This document shows, piece by piece, positions 34,798-43,525 of a DNA stretch of 64,000 nucleotides. Under the pieces are notes generated by a model. That model was not told the DNA's origin. It made no database searches and worked only from the letters and a program-made list of their open reading frames with translations. Location of the stretch: positions 186,001 through 250,000 of the forward strand of contig JBEEGH010000019.1 of NCBI GenBank assembly GCA_041166745.1, written 5' to 3'. The position numbers and the translations under genes were made by a program. This DNA comes from DASUCS01 sp041166745 (GTDB lineage Bacteria; Actinomycetota; Acidimicrobiia; Acidimicrobiales; JACDCH01). Numbering within the stretch: the first letter of the stretch is position 1; each line of letters opens with the position of its first letter.

Positions 34798-35985
34798 GTG
34801 CTCGAAGGGCGTCGAATCGTCCTGGGTGTGTCCGGGGGTATCGCCGCCTACAAGGCGGTCGAGATCTGCCGCCATCTCGTCGACGCAGGCGCCCATGTCA
34901 TCCCGGTCTTGAGCGAGGGCGCGCTGCGCTTCATCGGCCGCACGACCTTCGACGCGCTCGGGTCGGAGAAGGCCCACACCTCCCTGTGGGACGACGATCA
35001 TCCGATTCCGCACACGTATCTGGGCCAGACCGCCGACCTCGTGCTCATCGCTCCCGCCACCGCGCGTGTCATCGGTACGTACGCGGCTGGCATCGGCGAC
35101 GATCTCCTCACCAACGTGCTGCTGGCGACGCGAGCACCCGTCGTGGTGTGCCCCGCGATGCACACCGAGATGTGGGAGCACCCGGCCGTGCAGGACAACC
35201 TGCGCACGCTGCGGGCGCGCGGCGTTCACGTCGTGCCGCCCGAAGAGGGCCGGCTCGCGGGTGGCGACATCGGCGCCGGGCGTCTGGCCGACCCTTCCAC
35301 GATCCTGGCGAGCGTCGAGCGTGTTCTCGCGGACCCCGACCTCGCCGGGCTGCACGTCCTCGTCACCGCCGGTGGCACACGGGAGGCAATCGATCCCGTG
35401 CGGTTCATCTCGAATCGCTCCTCGGGCAAGCAGGGCCACGCCCTCGCTGATGTGGCAGCCCAGCGCGGTGCCAAGGTCACGCTCGTCACGACCACCGACC
35501 GACCGGCAGGTCCCGGCGTCGAGCTCGTCCGGGTGCAGACCGCAGCGGAGATGGAGCAGGCCGTGCTCACTCGCAGCGACGCCTGCGACGTCGTCGTGAT
35601 GGCGGCGGCGGTCGCCGACTTCCGGCCGGTCGCGGCGGTCGACCACAAGATCAAGAAGGACGCAGGCGTGCCCGAGATCGTGCTCGAGCCGACCACCGAC
35701 ATCCTCGCGGCGCTCGGCGCCCGCAAGCACCCAGGCCAGACGATCGTCGGCTTCGCCGCCGAAACGGACGATGTGGTGCCGAACGCCCGTGGCAAGCTCG
35801 ACCGGAAGGGCGCAGACCTGATCGTGGCGAATGATGTATCGGCCCCCGGTGCGGGGTTCGAGCACGACACGAACGCCGTCGTCATCGTGTCCCCGAACGC
35901 GACCACCCCCGTGGCGCTGCGCGACAAGCGAGCGATCGCCCATGCCGTGCTCGACGCCGTACTCGAAACCAGGAGAGTGTTGTGA
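34798..35985 (+). CDS. coaBC: Bifunctional phosphopantothenoylcysteine decarboxylase/synthetase
   Basis: A 395-residue fused enzyme of CoA synthesis. The N-terminal CoaC flavodoxin-like domain (about 1-185) has LGVSGGIAAYKAVE and the CPAMHTEMW loop, with His in place of the Asn of E. coli PAMN, as in other actinomycetes. The C-terminal CoaB domain (about 190-395) has TAGGTREAIDPVRFISNRSSG and the IKKD motif. GTG 34798 is preceded by AAGGAG 6 bases upstream. The stop overlaps metK. Confidence 0.95.
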   Translation: MLEGRRIVLGVSGGIAAYKAVEICRHLVDAGAHVIPVLSEGALRFIGRTTFDALGSEKAHTSLWDDDHPIPHTYLGQTADLVLIAPATARVIGTYAAGIGDDLLTNVLLATRAPVVVCPAMHTEMWEHPAVQDNLRTLRARGVHVVPPEEGRLAGGDIGAGRLADPSTILASVERVLADPDLAGLHVLVTAGGTREAIDPVRFISNRSSGKQGHALADVAAQRGAKVTLVTTTDRPAGPGVELVRVQTAAEMEQAVLTRSDACDVVVMAAAVADFRPVAAVDHKIKKDAGVPEIVLEPTTDILAALGARKHPGQTIVGFAAETDDVVPNARGKLDRKGADLIVANDVSAPGAGFEHDTNAVVIVSPNATTPVALRDKRAIAHAVLDAVLETRRVL

Positions 35986-37178
35986 ACACCCGCTTCACGT
36001 TTACCTCGGAGTCCGTCACTGAAGGACATCCGGACAAGATGGCCGATCAGATCTCCGACGCCGTGCTCGACGCCATCCTCGACGCCGATCCGAAGGGCCG
36101 CGTTGCCTGCGAGACCATGGTCACCACCGGCCTCGCCATCGTGGCCGGTGAGATCACCACCGATGCATACGTGGAGATCGCGAAGATCGTGCGCGAGACG
36201 ATCGTCGGCATCGGCTATGACCGCGAGTCGTTCGGCTTCGACGGAAACACGTGCGGCGTGATGACGTCGATCGACCCGCAGTCACCGAACATCGCGCAGG
36301 GCGTCGACACCGCGTACGAGACGAGAACCGGCAGCTCCGGGGAAGACATCCTCAACAGCCAGGGCGCCGGCGACCAGGGGATGATGTTCGGCTACGCCTG
36401 CGACGAGACCGACGATCTCATGCCGCTGCCGATCTGGCTGGCGCACCGTTTGGCGCATCGCCTGGCCGAGGTCCGCAAGGCCGGGATCCTGCCGTACCTC
36501 CGGCCGGACGGAAAGACCCAGGTCACGTTCGACTACGAGGACGGTCGGCCCGTCCGCCTGAAGACCGTGCTGATCTCCACGCAGCACGCGCCCGGCCTGG
36601 ATGCCGAGACGCTGATCAAGCCGGACCTCATCGAGCACGTGATCCATCCGCTCGTGCCCGCCCAGTTCGCGCAGGATCGCTACGACGTGTGGGTGAACCC
36701 CACCGGATCGTTCGAGCTCGGCGGCCCTCATGCCGATTGCGGTCTCACCGGCCGCAAGATCATCGTCGACACCTACGGCGGCATGGCTCGTCACGGCGGC
36801 GGAGCGTTCTCCGGCAAGGACCCCTCGAAGGTCGACCGGTCGGCTGCCTACGCTGCTCGCTGGGTGGCCAAGAACGTCGTTGCCTCCGGAGCGGCCAGCC
36901 GTTGCGAGGTGCAGGTGGCCTACGCCATCGGCGTCGCCCGTCCCGTATCGGTGATGGTCGAGACGTTCGGCACCGAGAACTGCGATGTCGACAAGCTCAC
37001 CGCTTCCGTTCAGGAGGTCTTCGACCTTCGGCCCGCGGCCATCATTCGCGACCTCGACCTGCGCCGGCCGATCTACCGCAAGACGGCGGCGTACGGACAT
37101 TTCGGCCGCCAGGAGAAGGAGTTCACCTGGGAGGCCACGACTCGCGTCGATGATCTGAAGTCCGCCCTCGGCCTTTGA
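35982..37178 (+). CDS. metK: S-adenosylmethionine synthase
   Basis: A 398-residue enzyme that makes SAM from methionine and ATP. The ATP-binding TESVTEGHPDKMADQISDA opens the protein. The signatures GAGDQGMMFGYA and GGGAFSGKDPSKVDRS are intact. The length matches the family. The GTG start overlaps the coaBC stop, and its TGA lies inside the TTG start of priA (TTGA). No SAM riboswitch can fit, as there is no leader. Confidence 0.97.
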   Translation: MNTRFTFTSESVTEGHPDKMADQISDAVLDAILDADPKGRVACETMVTTGLAIVAGEITTDAYVEIAKIVRETIVGIGYDRESFGFDGNTCGVMTSIDPQSPNIAQGVDTAYETRTGSSGEDILNSQGAGDQGMMFGYACDETDDLMPLPIWLAHRLAHRLAEVRKAGILPYLRPDGKTQVTFDYEDGRPVRLKTVLISTQHAPGLDAETLIKPDLIEHVIHPLVPAQFAQDRYDVWVNPTGSFELGGPHADCGLTGRKIIVDTYGGMARHGGGAFSGKDPSKVDRSAAYAARWVAKNVVASGAASRCEVQVAYAIGVARPVSVMVETFGTENCDVDKLTASVQEVFDLRPAAIIRDLDLRRPIYRKTAAYGHFGRQEKEFTWEATTRVDDLKSALGL

Positions 37179-38668
37179 TCATCACCGTCGTCCCGGATGT
37201 CGCCGGGCTCGACGGCAAGGAGTTCGACTACCTGGTCCCGGAGAAGCTTCGGGACCAGGTGCGCGTCGGGGGCATCGTGCGAATCGCGCTGCAAGGCCGG
37301 CGCGTGCGGGCGTGGGTCACTGCCGTCGATGTCGCCGCACCGCCCGGCGTCGCCCTCAAGCCGATCGCGATGGTGTCGCGCGGTGGGCTGTCAGCAGACG
37401 TGCTCGATGTTGCGCGGTGGGCGTCGTGGCGTTGGGCCGGACGTCTCGTGCACGTGCTCGACACCGCGTCGAGCGCGAGTGCGCGTGTGAGCCACGGCGC
37501 ATCGGCCCCTCCCGGTGTGACCGTTTTGCGAGTGCCTCCCGGTGCGCCGGTTCCCCGATTCGAGAACGCATTGATCGTCGACGCACGACGATCGTCTGCG
37601 TGGGCCTCCGTGCCGCGCTTCGACGCGATCGTCGTACACGACGAACACGACGAGGGCCTGAAGGAGGAGCGGGTGCCCACGTGGCACGCTCGCGATGTCG
37701 CGATCGAACGAGCAAGACGGGCGGGCGTGCCCTGCGTACTCATTTCTCCGTGCCCATCCCTTGAAGCCCTCGCCGTCGCGGATCAGATCATCGAGCCGTC
37801 TCGTTCCGACGAGCGCGCGGGCTGGCCCATCCTCGATGTTGTCGATCGGCGCCAGGACGACCCGCGTTCCGGCCTCTACTCACCCCGGCTGGTGGACACC
37901 ATCCGCCGACATGAAGGCCAGGCCGCGCTGTGCATCCTGAATCGCAAAGGACGCTCTCGCTTGTTGGCCTGCCAGGCCTGCGGCGAGGTGGCGCGTTGCG
38001 AACGTTGCGATGCCGCCGTGGTGCAACCGGCAGACGTGTTGGTGTGCGAGCGGTGTGGCACCGAACGTCCGGTGCTGTGCGTGGCGTGCGGATCGACGTC
38101 GCTGCGGAACCTGCGCGTTGGTGTCGGTCGCGTCCAGGAGGAGATGGACGCGATTCTCGGCGCAGGCACCGTGCTGGTCGGTACGGAGGCCTTGTTGCAT
38201 CAGGCTCCTTCGCATGTCGGTGTCATTGCGTTCGTCGACTTCGACCAGGAGCTCCTCGCGCCGCGGTACCGCGCCAGCGAGCAAGCCATGGCGTTGCTGG
38301 CACGGGCCGCGCGCATCCTCGGACCGCGAGACAGGGGCGGTCGGCTGCTGGTGCAGACCCGCAATCCGCACCACCCTGTGCTCGACGCGGTACTGCACGC
38401 CGACCCGAATCGAATGATGCCCGGTGAGCTGGAGCGGCGACGCGAGCTCGGCTTCCCGCCGACGACCGTGTTGGCTGCGGTGTCGGGCGCCGCCGCGAAC
38501 GACTTCATCAACGCCTTCGGCTCGCCCTTGGGCATCGACGTCCTCGGCCCCGTGGAAGACCGATGGCTGCTGCGCGCCGCCGACCACCGAACGCTGTGCG
38601 ACGCGTTGGCCGCTACCCCTCGTCCCGCCGGCCGGGTCCGTGTCGAGGTCGACCCACTCCGGATCTAG
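37175..38668 (+). CDS. priA: Degenerate PriA-like primosomal protein (ATPase motifs lost)
   Basis: A 497-residue protein against about 730 in E. coli PriA. The N-terminal DNA-binding domain (residues about 1-100) and the cysteine zinc-binding region (CQACGEVARCERCDA ... CERCG ... CVACG; about 265-305) are kept, and the C-terminal domain is present. The Walker A GxxGKT loop is absent, and the DEAD-box-like site reads VVHDEHDEG. It is thus probably not a helicase, as has been noted for other actinobacterial PriA proteins. The TTG start overlaps the metK stop. Confidence 0.88.
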   Translation: MIITVVPDVAGLDGKEFDYLVPEKLRDQVRVGGIVRIALQGRRVRAWVTAVDVAAPPGVALKPIAMVSRGGLSADVLDVARWASWRWAGRLVHVLDTASSASARVSHGASAPPGVTVLRVPPGAPVPRFENALIVDARRSSAWASVPRFDAIVVHDEHDEGLKEERVPTWHARDVAIERARRAGVPCVLISPCPSLEALAVADQIIEPSRSDERAGWPILDVVDRRQDDPRSGLYSPRLVDTIRRHEGQAALCILNRKGRSRLLACQACGEVARCERCDAAVVQPADVLVCERCGTERPVLCVACGSTSLRNLRVGVGRVQEEMDAILGAGTVLVGTEALLHQAPSHVGVIAFVDFDQELLAPRYRASEQAMALLARAARILGPRDRGGRLLVQTRNPHHPVLDAVLHADPNRMMPGELERRRELGFPPTTVLAAVSGAAANDFINAFGSPLGIDVLGPVEDRWLLRAADHRTLCDALAATPRPAGRVRVEVDPLRI

Positions 38669-39900
38669 AAGCCGGTCGTCGCCCACGGAGCGTTGGCGGT
38701 GCGCATGCCTCGGTCGAGCGCGGCGATCGCGCCGTCGGTCGTTTCGGTGATGCGACCATCGTAGGCGTAGGGCGCCAGTCGTGCGCCGCCGAGGTAGGCC
38801 GCGCCCAGCACGTCGACCGTCACGGCTACATCGGACGGGTCGCTTGTCGGCGTGCATGACGCACCGTTCGTGTCGCCATCGAGCCTGAATCGTCCGTCGC
38901 CGAACACGTCGTCGCGAACGTCGAGGACGAGCGAGACCGGGGCTTCGTATCGGCGTGCCGACAGCGCGGCCGGCACATCGAGCAGGCGCACCCACATGTT
39001 GTCGCTGCGATCGGTCTGGCGGGCGACTCGTCCGTTCACGAAGAGATGGCGAACGTCCTCGTCGATGGGGCGCACCTGGGCCTGGACCTCGGTCACCCAG
39101 TCGATCGAGCACAGGTACCGCCAGAGGTCGGCCTCGGCGTCGGGGGTCACGGCGATCATCGGATAGACCGCGAGCTTCACGTTCGGCTGGTTGTGCACCC
39201 ACTCGTCCTTTGGGTCGTACACGGCGTACCCGTCCACTACGCCAGCACTGTCGCGATGCACCACTCGCATGCGCTTCTTTGCGGGCTCATCACCCGGAGC
39301 CGGGATCACGTCGAGACTCAAGTCCCAGTGCACGGGGCTGCGGTGGATCGCGCCTGGAGTCCGGAGTCGGTGACTGTCGAACACCGGCGGAGCGAGCTCG
39401 CGAAGGGTCTTCAGATCGACGATCTCGATCGTGCCCCGCGGCGTCGGGTCGCGGAACTCTGCCGCGCGCGCGTCAACGGTCGTTGCGGCCGCCTCGATCG
39501 CCATGCCGTAGCCGAACCTGCCGTAGATCGGCCATTCGGCTGCGATCAGCATCGCAACGATCTCACCGCGTGCGAGAGCGCCGCGCAGCTGCACCTCCAT
39601 CATCTCTCGCAGCAGGCCCCGTCGGCGGTGGGTCGGCAGGACCGTCACCTGCGTCACGGCGGACATCGGGACAGTCGAGCCGCCCGGCACGGTGAGCTCC
39701 GTGCTGAACGACCCTGTCGTGCCGCACACCGCGCCGTCGACGAACGCGCCGAGCCGTTGGCTCAGATCGTCCATGTAGATGTGTGCGTACGCGAAATACT
39801 CGTCGCTGACGTCGGATCCGTTGTGAAAGGCGGCGCCGGCGCAACGCAAGTAGTCGCGCATGTCGTCTTCGGTGATCGGCCGTACCAAAATGTCAGTCAT
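38665..39900 (-). CDS. Eis-like GNAT N-acetyltransferase
   Basis: A 411-residue protein with the three-part Eis layout: an N-terminal GNAT domain with VTVLPTHRRRGLLREMM (acetyl-CoA loop), a second GNAT-like region, and a C-terminal sterol-carrier-protein-like domain (about 300-405). In mycobacteria Eis acetylates aminoglycosides and proteins; the substrate here is unknown. ATG 39900 opens the conserved ITEDDMRDYLRCAGAAFH segment. The start overlaps the end of the upstream TrmH-like gene by 8 bases. Confidence 0.87.
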   Translation of the reverse strand: MTDILVRPITEDDMRDYLRCAGAAFHNGSDVSDEYFAYAHIYMDDLSQRLGAFVDGAVCGTTGSFSTELTVPGGSTVPMSAVTQVTVLPTHRRRGLLREMMEVQLRGALARGEIVAMLIAAEWPIYGRFGYGMAIEAAATTVDARAAEFRDPTPRGTIEIVDLKTLRELAPPVFDSHRLRTPGAIHRSPVHWDLSLDVIPAPGDEPAKKRMRVVHRDSAGVVDGYAVYDPKDEWVHNQPNVKLAVYPMIAVTPDAEADLWRYLCSIDWVTEVQAQVRPIDEDVRHLFVNGRVARQTDRSDNMWVRLLDVPAALSARRYEAPVSLVLDVRDDVFGDGRFRLDGDTNGASCTPTSDPSDVAVTVDVLGAAYLGGARLAPYAYDGRITETTDGAIAALDRGMRTANAPWATTGF

Positions 39901-40426
39901 TGTTCCGGTTCCACTCTTGTCGGCGCGCTTCGTACAGCGCGATCGACGCTGCAGTCGCGACGTTAAGCGACCCGACCTTCCCGAGTTGCGGGAGAAACGC
40001 GACGTCGTCGCACGCTCGCAAGACGGCCGCGGAGATGCCGTGGTCCTCGTTGCCGACGACGAGACAGACGGCGTTGCCCAGCTCCACCTCGTGCATCGGG
40101 TGCGCACCTTCGGCCAATTCGATCCCGACGACACGAAAACCTTCAGCGCGAGCCGCCTCCACCGCATCGATGGCCTTCTCGACGGCCGTGATCGTCAGGT
40201 AGCGGTCCGTTCCCAGCGCCGTCTTGCGTACGCCGGCGCTCGCGGGTGAAGCCGTCGCTCCCGCCAGCCAGACATGATCGACTCGATACGCCGCCGCGGT
40301 GCGGAGAATCGCACCGACGTTGAACGGACCCTGTACCGAGTCGAGAACGAGCGCGACGCGTCCGCTGACCCGGTGACGCCACTCCCGGTGCAGTCGTTTC
40401 AGGCCGGTGGGGTCGAGCGGCTTCAT
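39893..40426 (-). CDS. TrmH-family tRNA/rRNA 2'-O-methyltransferase
   Basis: A 177-residue SPOUT methyltransferase. The three SpoU motifs are visible: SVQGPFNVGAILRTAAA (motif 1, Asn-Val-Gly-Ala), CLVVGNEDHGIS (motif 2) and LPQLGKVGSLNVATAASI (motif 3), which form the knotted SAM site. A TrmH-like tRNA Gm role is likely, but the target cannot be read. ATG 40426 overlaps the end of the RsmC-like gene by 4 bases, so the minus-strand trio is one unit. Confidence 0.87.
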   Translation of the reverse strand: MKPLDPTGLKRLHREWRHRVSGRVALVLDSVQGPFNVGAILRTAAAYRVDHVWLAGATASPASAGVRKTALGTDRYLTITAVEKAIDAVEAARAEGFRVVGIELAEGAHPMHEVELGNAVCLVVGNEDHGISAAVLRACDDVAFLPQLGKVGSLNVATAASIALYEARRQEWNRNND

Positions 40427-41028
40427 CGGCGACTCACCTCGAACACCCGGTAACCCGCCCGCGACACTCGGCGGTTCGCGGTCCAACCGGCTTCCTCGAG
40501 CCAGCGCGCCAGCGAGTCAGAGCCGAGATGCTTCTGCACCACGAGCCACGCGTTCGCGTCATCATCGAGCCGATCGAACCACGACAGCAGCATCTCGTGC
40601 AGCGCCTGTTTGCCGATGCGGATCGGTGGGTTGGACCAGATGGCGGCGAAGCGCACCCCTGCTGGAACAGCATCGGGCGCCACCGCACGGACATTCGAGA
40701 GACCGTTGGCCTCCGCGTTGGCCGCGCAGAGACGGAGGGCGCGCTGGTTCACATCTATCGCCCACACCGTCGCCTCAGGTGCCCGGCGGGCGAGCGTGAG
40801 CGCGATGGGTCCGTAGCCACAACCGAGGTCGAGCAGATCCACCGCACCCACCGGCGGATGCGCCGACTCGAGTAGCAGGAGCTTCGTTCCCGGATCGACC
40901 GCGGCCGCGGCGAAGACGCCTCGATCCGACTGAAGGTGAAGGGTTCCGTCGGGGAGAACGAGCTCGAGCGAGCGCGGTTGAGACGCGATCGCGGGCTCTG
41001 GTTCGAAGTACTGCGATGTCCCGGCCAC
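40423..41028 (-). CDS. RsmC/RlmG-like class I methyltransferase
   Basis: A 201-residue Rossmann methyltransferase. The SAM motif is LLDLGCGYGPIALTLA (about residue 66-80), the acidic loop is AIDVNQRAL, and the base-binding motif is SNPPIRIGK, typical of N2-guanine rRNA methyltransferases such as RsmC and RlmG. It lacks the extra N-terminal domain of E. coli RsmC and is of the short, Gram-positive type. The start codon is GTG (complement of CAC at 41026-41028). It diverges from def over 27 bases. Confidence 0.87.
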   Translation of the reverse strand: MAGTSQYFEPEPAIASQPRSLELVLPDGTLHLQSDRGVFAAAAVDPGTKLLLLESAHPPVGAVDLLDLGCGYGPIALTLARRAPEATVWAIDVNQRALRLCAANAEANGLSNVRAVAPDAVPAGVRFAAIWSNPPIRIGKQALHEMLLSWFDRLDDDANAWLVVQKHLGSDSLARWLEEAGWTANRRVSRAGYRVFEVSRR

Positions 41029-41037
41029 GGATGGCCG

Positions 41038-41047
41038 ACGGTAGCCT
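41038..41047. promoter_or_regulatory. Overlapping divergent -10 boxes (bidirectional promoter)
   Basis: The decamer ACGGTAGCCT contains TAGCCT on the plus strand (41042-41047), 8 bases before the def ATG, and TACCGT on the minus strand (41043-41038), 9 bases before the GTG of the RsmC-like gene. The two share the central TA step. Both transcripts would be leaderless or nearly so. Read by eye; no start sites are known. Confidence 0.45.
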
Positions 41048-41055
41048 CGTTGGCT

Positions 41056-41586
41056 ATGCCGCCCTACAGCATCCGGCTCTTCGGCGACCCCGTGCTCAAG
41101 CAGAAGGCCGCCGAGATCACCAACGTCGATGGCGGCCTCGTGCGCCTCGCCGAAGACATGATCGTCACGATGCGCGAGGCGCCTGGCATCGGATTGGCCG
41201 CCCCGCAGGTCGGCGTGCAGCGTCGTCTCTTCGTGTACGAGCTACAAGACGAGACCGGCCCGCACGTGATCGTGAACCCCGTCATCAGCGAGAGCCGCGG
41301 CGAGTGGGAGTACGAGGAGGGCTGTCTGTCCGTACCCGGGCTCGCATGGGAGATCGTGCGCCCGAAGGAAGTCCATCTCACAGGCTTCGACCTCGACGGC
41401 AACGAGGTGTCGATCGAAGCCGACGAGCTCGCCGCTCGGCTTTTCCAGCACGAGCTCGATCATCTCGACGGCGTGCTGTTGCTCGAGCGGCTCGACAAAG
41501 ACACGCGCAAGCAAGCGCTGCGCACGTTGCGGGAGATCGACATGAACGGCGGGCTCACCGCCCGTCACGGCTCGCACGATCTTTGA
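41056..41586 (+). CDS. def: Peptide deformylase
   Basis: A 176-residue iron/zinc hydrolase that removes the formyl group of nascent proteins. The three motifs are intact: GIGLAAPQVG (motif 1), EEGCLSVPG (motif 2, metal Cys) and FQHELDHLDG (motif 3, two metal His and the catalytic Glu). It starts the def-fmt-rsmB run, and its stop overlaps fmt (TTGA). Pairing with fmt puts the add-and-remove formyl cycle in one operon. Confidence 0.97.
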   Translation: MPPYSIRLFGDPVLKQKAAEITNVDGGLVRLAEDMIVTMREAPGIGLAAPQVGVQRRLFVYELQDETGPHVIVNPVISESRGEWEYEEGCLSVPGLAWEIVRPKEVHLTGFDLDGNEVSIEADELAARLFQHELDHLDGVLLLERLDKDTRKQALRTLREIDMNGGLTARHGSHDL

Positions 41587-42425
41587 GGCTCGTCTATCTC
41601 GGGACCCCCCAGATGGCAGTGCCCACGTTGCGGGCGCTGGTGGAGGCCGGCCACGACGTCGCCCTCGTCGTGACCGCGGCGGACAAGCGGCGCGGGCGCG
41701 GCGGTGCGTTGTTGCCGAGTCCCGTGAAGGCGGCCGCGCTCGAGCTCGGGCTGCCTGTCACGGATCGCATCGACGATCTGCTCGACATCGTTCCGCCGGC
41801 AGAGCTCGGTGTGGTCGTGGCCTACGGGCGCCTCATCAAGCCGCACATTCTCGACGCCGTTCCGATGATCAACGTCCACTTCTCGCTGTTGCCGCGCTGG
41901 CGGGGGGCGGCGCCCCTGGAGCGGGCCATTCTCGCCGGCGACGAGCGCACCGGCGTCTGCATCATGGACATCGAAGAGGGGCTCGATACCGGAGCGGTCT
42001 ATCGGTGCACCGAGGTCGTCATCGATCCGGACGCGTCGGCTGATGAGTTGCGCGCCGACCTCGTGGATGCGGGCACGAGGCTCGTTCTCGACGTGCTCGA
42101 CAACGGCTTGGGCACGCCGACTCCGCAATCCGGTGAGCCCGTGTATGCGCACAAGATCCAGCCGGCTGAACTCCAGCTCGACTGGACGAAGCCCGCAATC
42201 GATCTGCATCGGCTCGTGCGCCTCGGCGGCGCATGGACGACGCACGACGGCAAGCGCTTGAAGGTGCAGCGCACCGCGCTACCGGCCGGCACCGGTGTTG
42301 TGGTCCCTACGGGAACGGAGCCGATCGAGCTCGTCGAGGTACAGCCAGAAGGAAAGCCGCGTATGCCCGCCCGGGCGTGGGCGAACGGTGCGCACTGGCA
42401 CGACGGCGACGTTCTCGGGACGTGA
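41583..42425 (+). CDS. fmt: Methionyl-tRNA formyltransferase
   Basis: A 280-residue enzyme that formylates Met-tRNAi with 10-formyl-THF. The catalytic region NVHFSLLPRWRGAAPLERAIL (Asn, His and later Asp of the formyltransferase site) and MDIEEGLDTG are intact. The C-terminal OB-like tRNA-binding domain is somewhat short compared with E. coli Fmt (315). The TTG start overlaps the def TGA. The stop overlaps rsmB (GTGA). Confidence 0.95.
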   Translation: MRLVYLGTPQMAVPTLRALVEAGHDVALVVTAADKRRGRGGALLPSPVKAAALELGLPVTDRIDDLLDIVPPAELGVVVAYGRLIKPHILDAVPMINVHFSLLPRWRGAAPLERAILAGDERTGVCIMDIEEGLDTGAVYRCTEVVIDPDASADELRADLVDAGTRLVLDVLDNGLGTPTPQSGEPVYAHKIQPAELQLDWTKPAIDLHRLVRLGGAWTTHDGKRLKVQRTALPAGTGVVVPTGTEPIELVEVQPEGKPRMPARAWANGAHWHDGDVLGT

Positions 42426-43525
42426 CGGCACGCGCGGTCGCGCTGAAGGCGCTCGGGCGAATCGAGGCAGAAGGGGCCTACGCCAACCTCGCGGTACCGG
42501 GCGAGCTGGCCCACTCCGAGCTCGACGAGCGCGATCGGCGGTTCGTCACCGAGCTCGTGTACGGCACGACCCGCATGCAGCGCGCCTGCGACTTCCTCGT
42601 CGATCGGTTCCTGTTGCGTCCGGTGACTGCCGACGTGCGCCGGATCCTCCGGCTCGGCGCGTACCAGCTCCACTACGCCGAAGTTCCTCCGCACGCGGCC
42701 GTCGGCGAGACGGTCATCCTCGCCCCGCAAAAGGTGCGCGGCCTCGTCAACGCCGTGCTCCGTCGGGTGGCCGACACCGCGGTCGAATGGCCCGACGAAG
42801 CCACGCGCCTCAGCTATCCCGACTGGATCGTCGACCGTCTTCGAACGGATCTCGGTGACGACGACGCGGTCGCCGCGCTCGAGCAGATGAACGAGCGGGC
42901 CGAGAAGACCGTGCGCGACGACGGCTACGTGCAGGACCGCGCGTCACAACAGGTCGCCGAGCTGGTCGGTGCGCGTCCAGGCGAGTTGATCGCCGATCTG
43001 TGCGCCGCGCCCGGAGGCAAGGCGACCGCGATCGCGTCGTCGGGCGCAACCGTGATCGCCGCGGACATCCATCCGAAGCGAGCATCGATCATCGCGGAGA
43101 ACGGGCTGCAAACGGTCGTCGTTGCCGATGCTCGGCAACCTCCCTTCTCGCGGCAATCGTTCGATCGCGTCCTCGTGGACGCACCGTGTTCGGGGCTCGG
43201 CGCATTGCGCCGTCGACCCGACGCGCGTTGGCGAATCGAGCCGGGAGATGTCGATCGTTTGGCGGTGCTGCAACGCGAGCTCGTCGATGCCGCGGTCACG
43301 CTGCTGCGGCCAGGCGGCGTGCTCATCTACAGCGTGTGCACGTTGACGAAAGCCGAGTCGCTTGGCATCGACGAGCATCTCGCCACGCGCCATGCGCAAC
43401 TCGCACCGATCGACCCGCCGGCTGCTCCATGGCAGCAGTGGGGGAGAGGCGGGCTGCTGTTGCCGCAGACAGAAGGCACCGACGGGATGACGATCCTGCG
43501 GTTACGTTCTCCCGCCAGTGGCTGA
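42422..43525 (+). CDS. rsmB: 16S rRNA m5C967 methyltransferase
   Basis: A 367-residue RsmB/Fmu protein. The N-terminal NusB-like domain (about 1-130) is followed by the Rossmann catalytic domain with CAAPGGKATAIA (SAM), DAPCSGLGALRRRPD (Cys for release) and YSVCTLTKAE (nucleophile Cys). Compared with E. coli (429 residues) the linker is short. The GTG start overlaps fmt. The stop overlaps the following gene by 8 bases. Confidence 0.94.
   Translation: MTARAVALKALGRIEAEGAYANLAVPGELAHSELDERDRRFVTELVYGTTRMQRACDFLVDRFLLRPVTADVRRILRLGAYQLHYAEVPPHAAVGETVILAPQKVRGLVNAVLRRVADTAVEWPDEATRLSYPDWIVDRLRTDLGDDDAVAALEQMNERAEKTVRDDGYVQDRASQQVAELVGARPGELIADLCAAPGGKATAIASSGATVIAADIHPKRASIIAENGLQTVVVADARQPPFSRQSFDRVLVDAPCSGLGALRRRPDARWRIEPGDVDRLAVLQRELVDAAVTLLRPGGVLIYSVCTLTKAESLGIDEHLATRHAQLAPIDPPAAPWQQWGRGGLLLPQTEGTDGMTILRLRSPASG

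Noticed and set aside
35960..35990. Possible SAM riboswitch before metK
   Set aside because: metK overlaps coaBC by 4 bases, so there is no leader.
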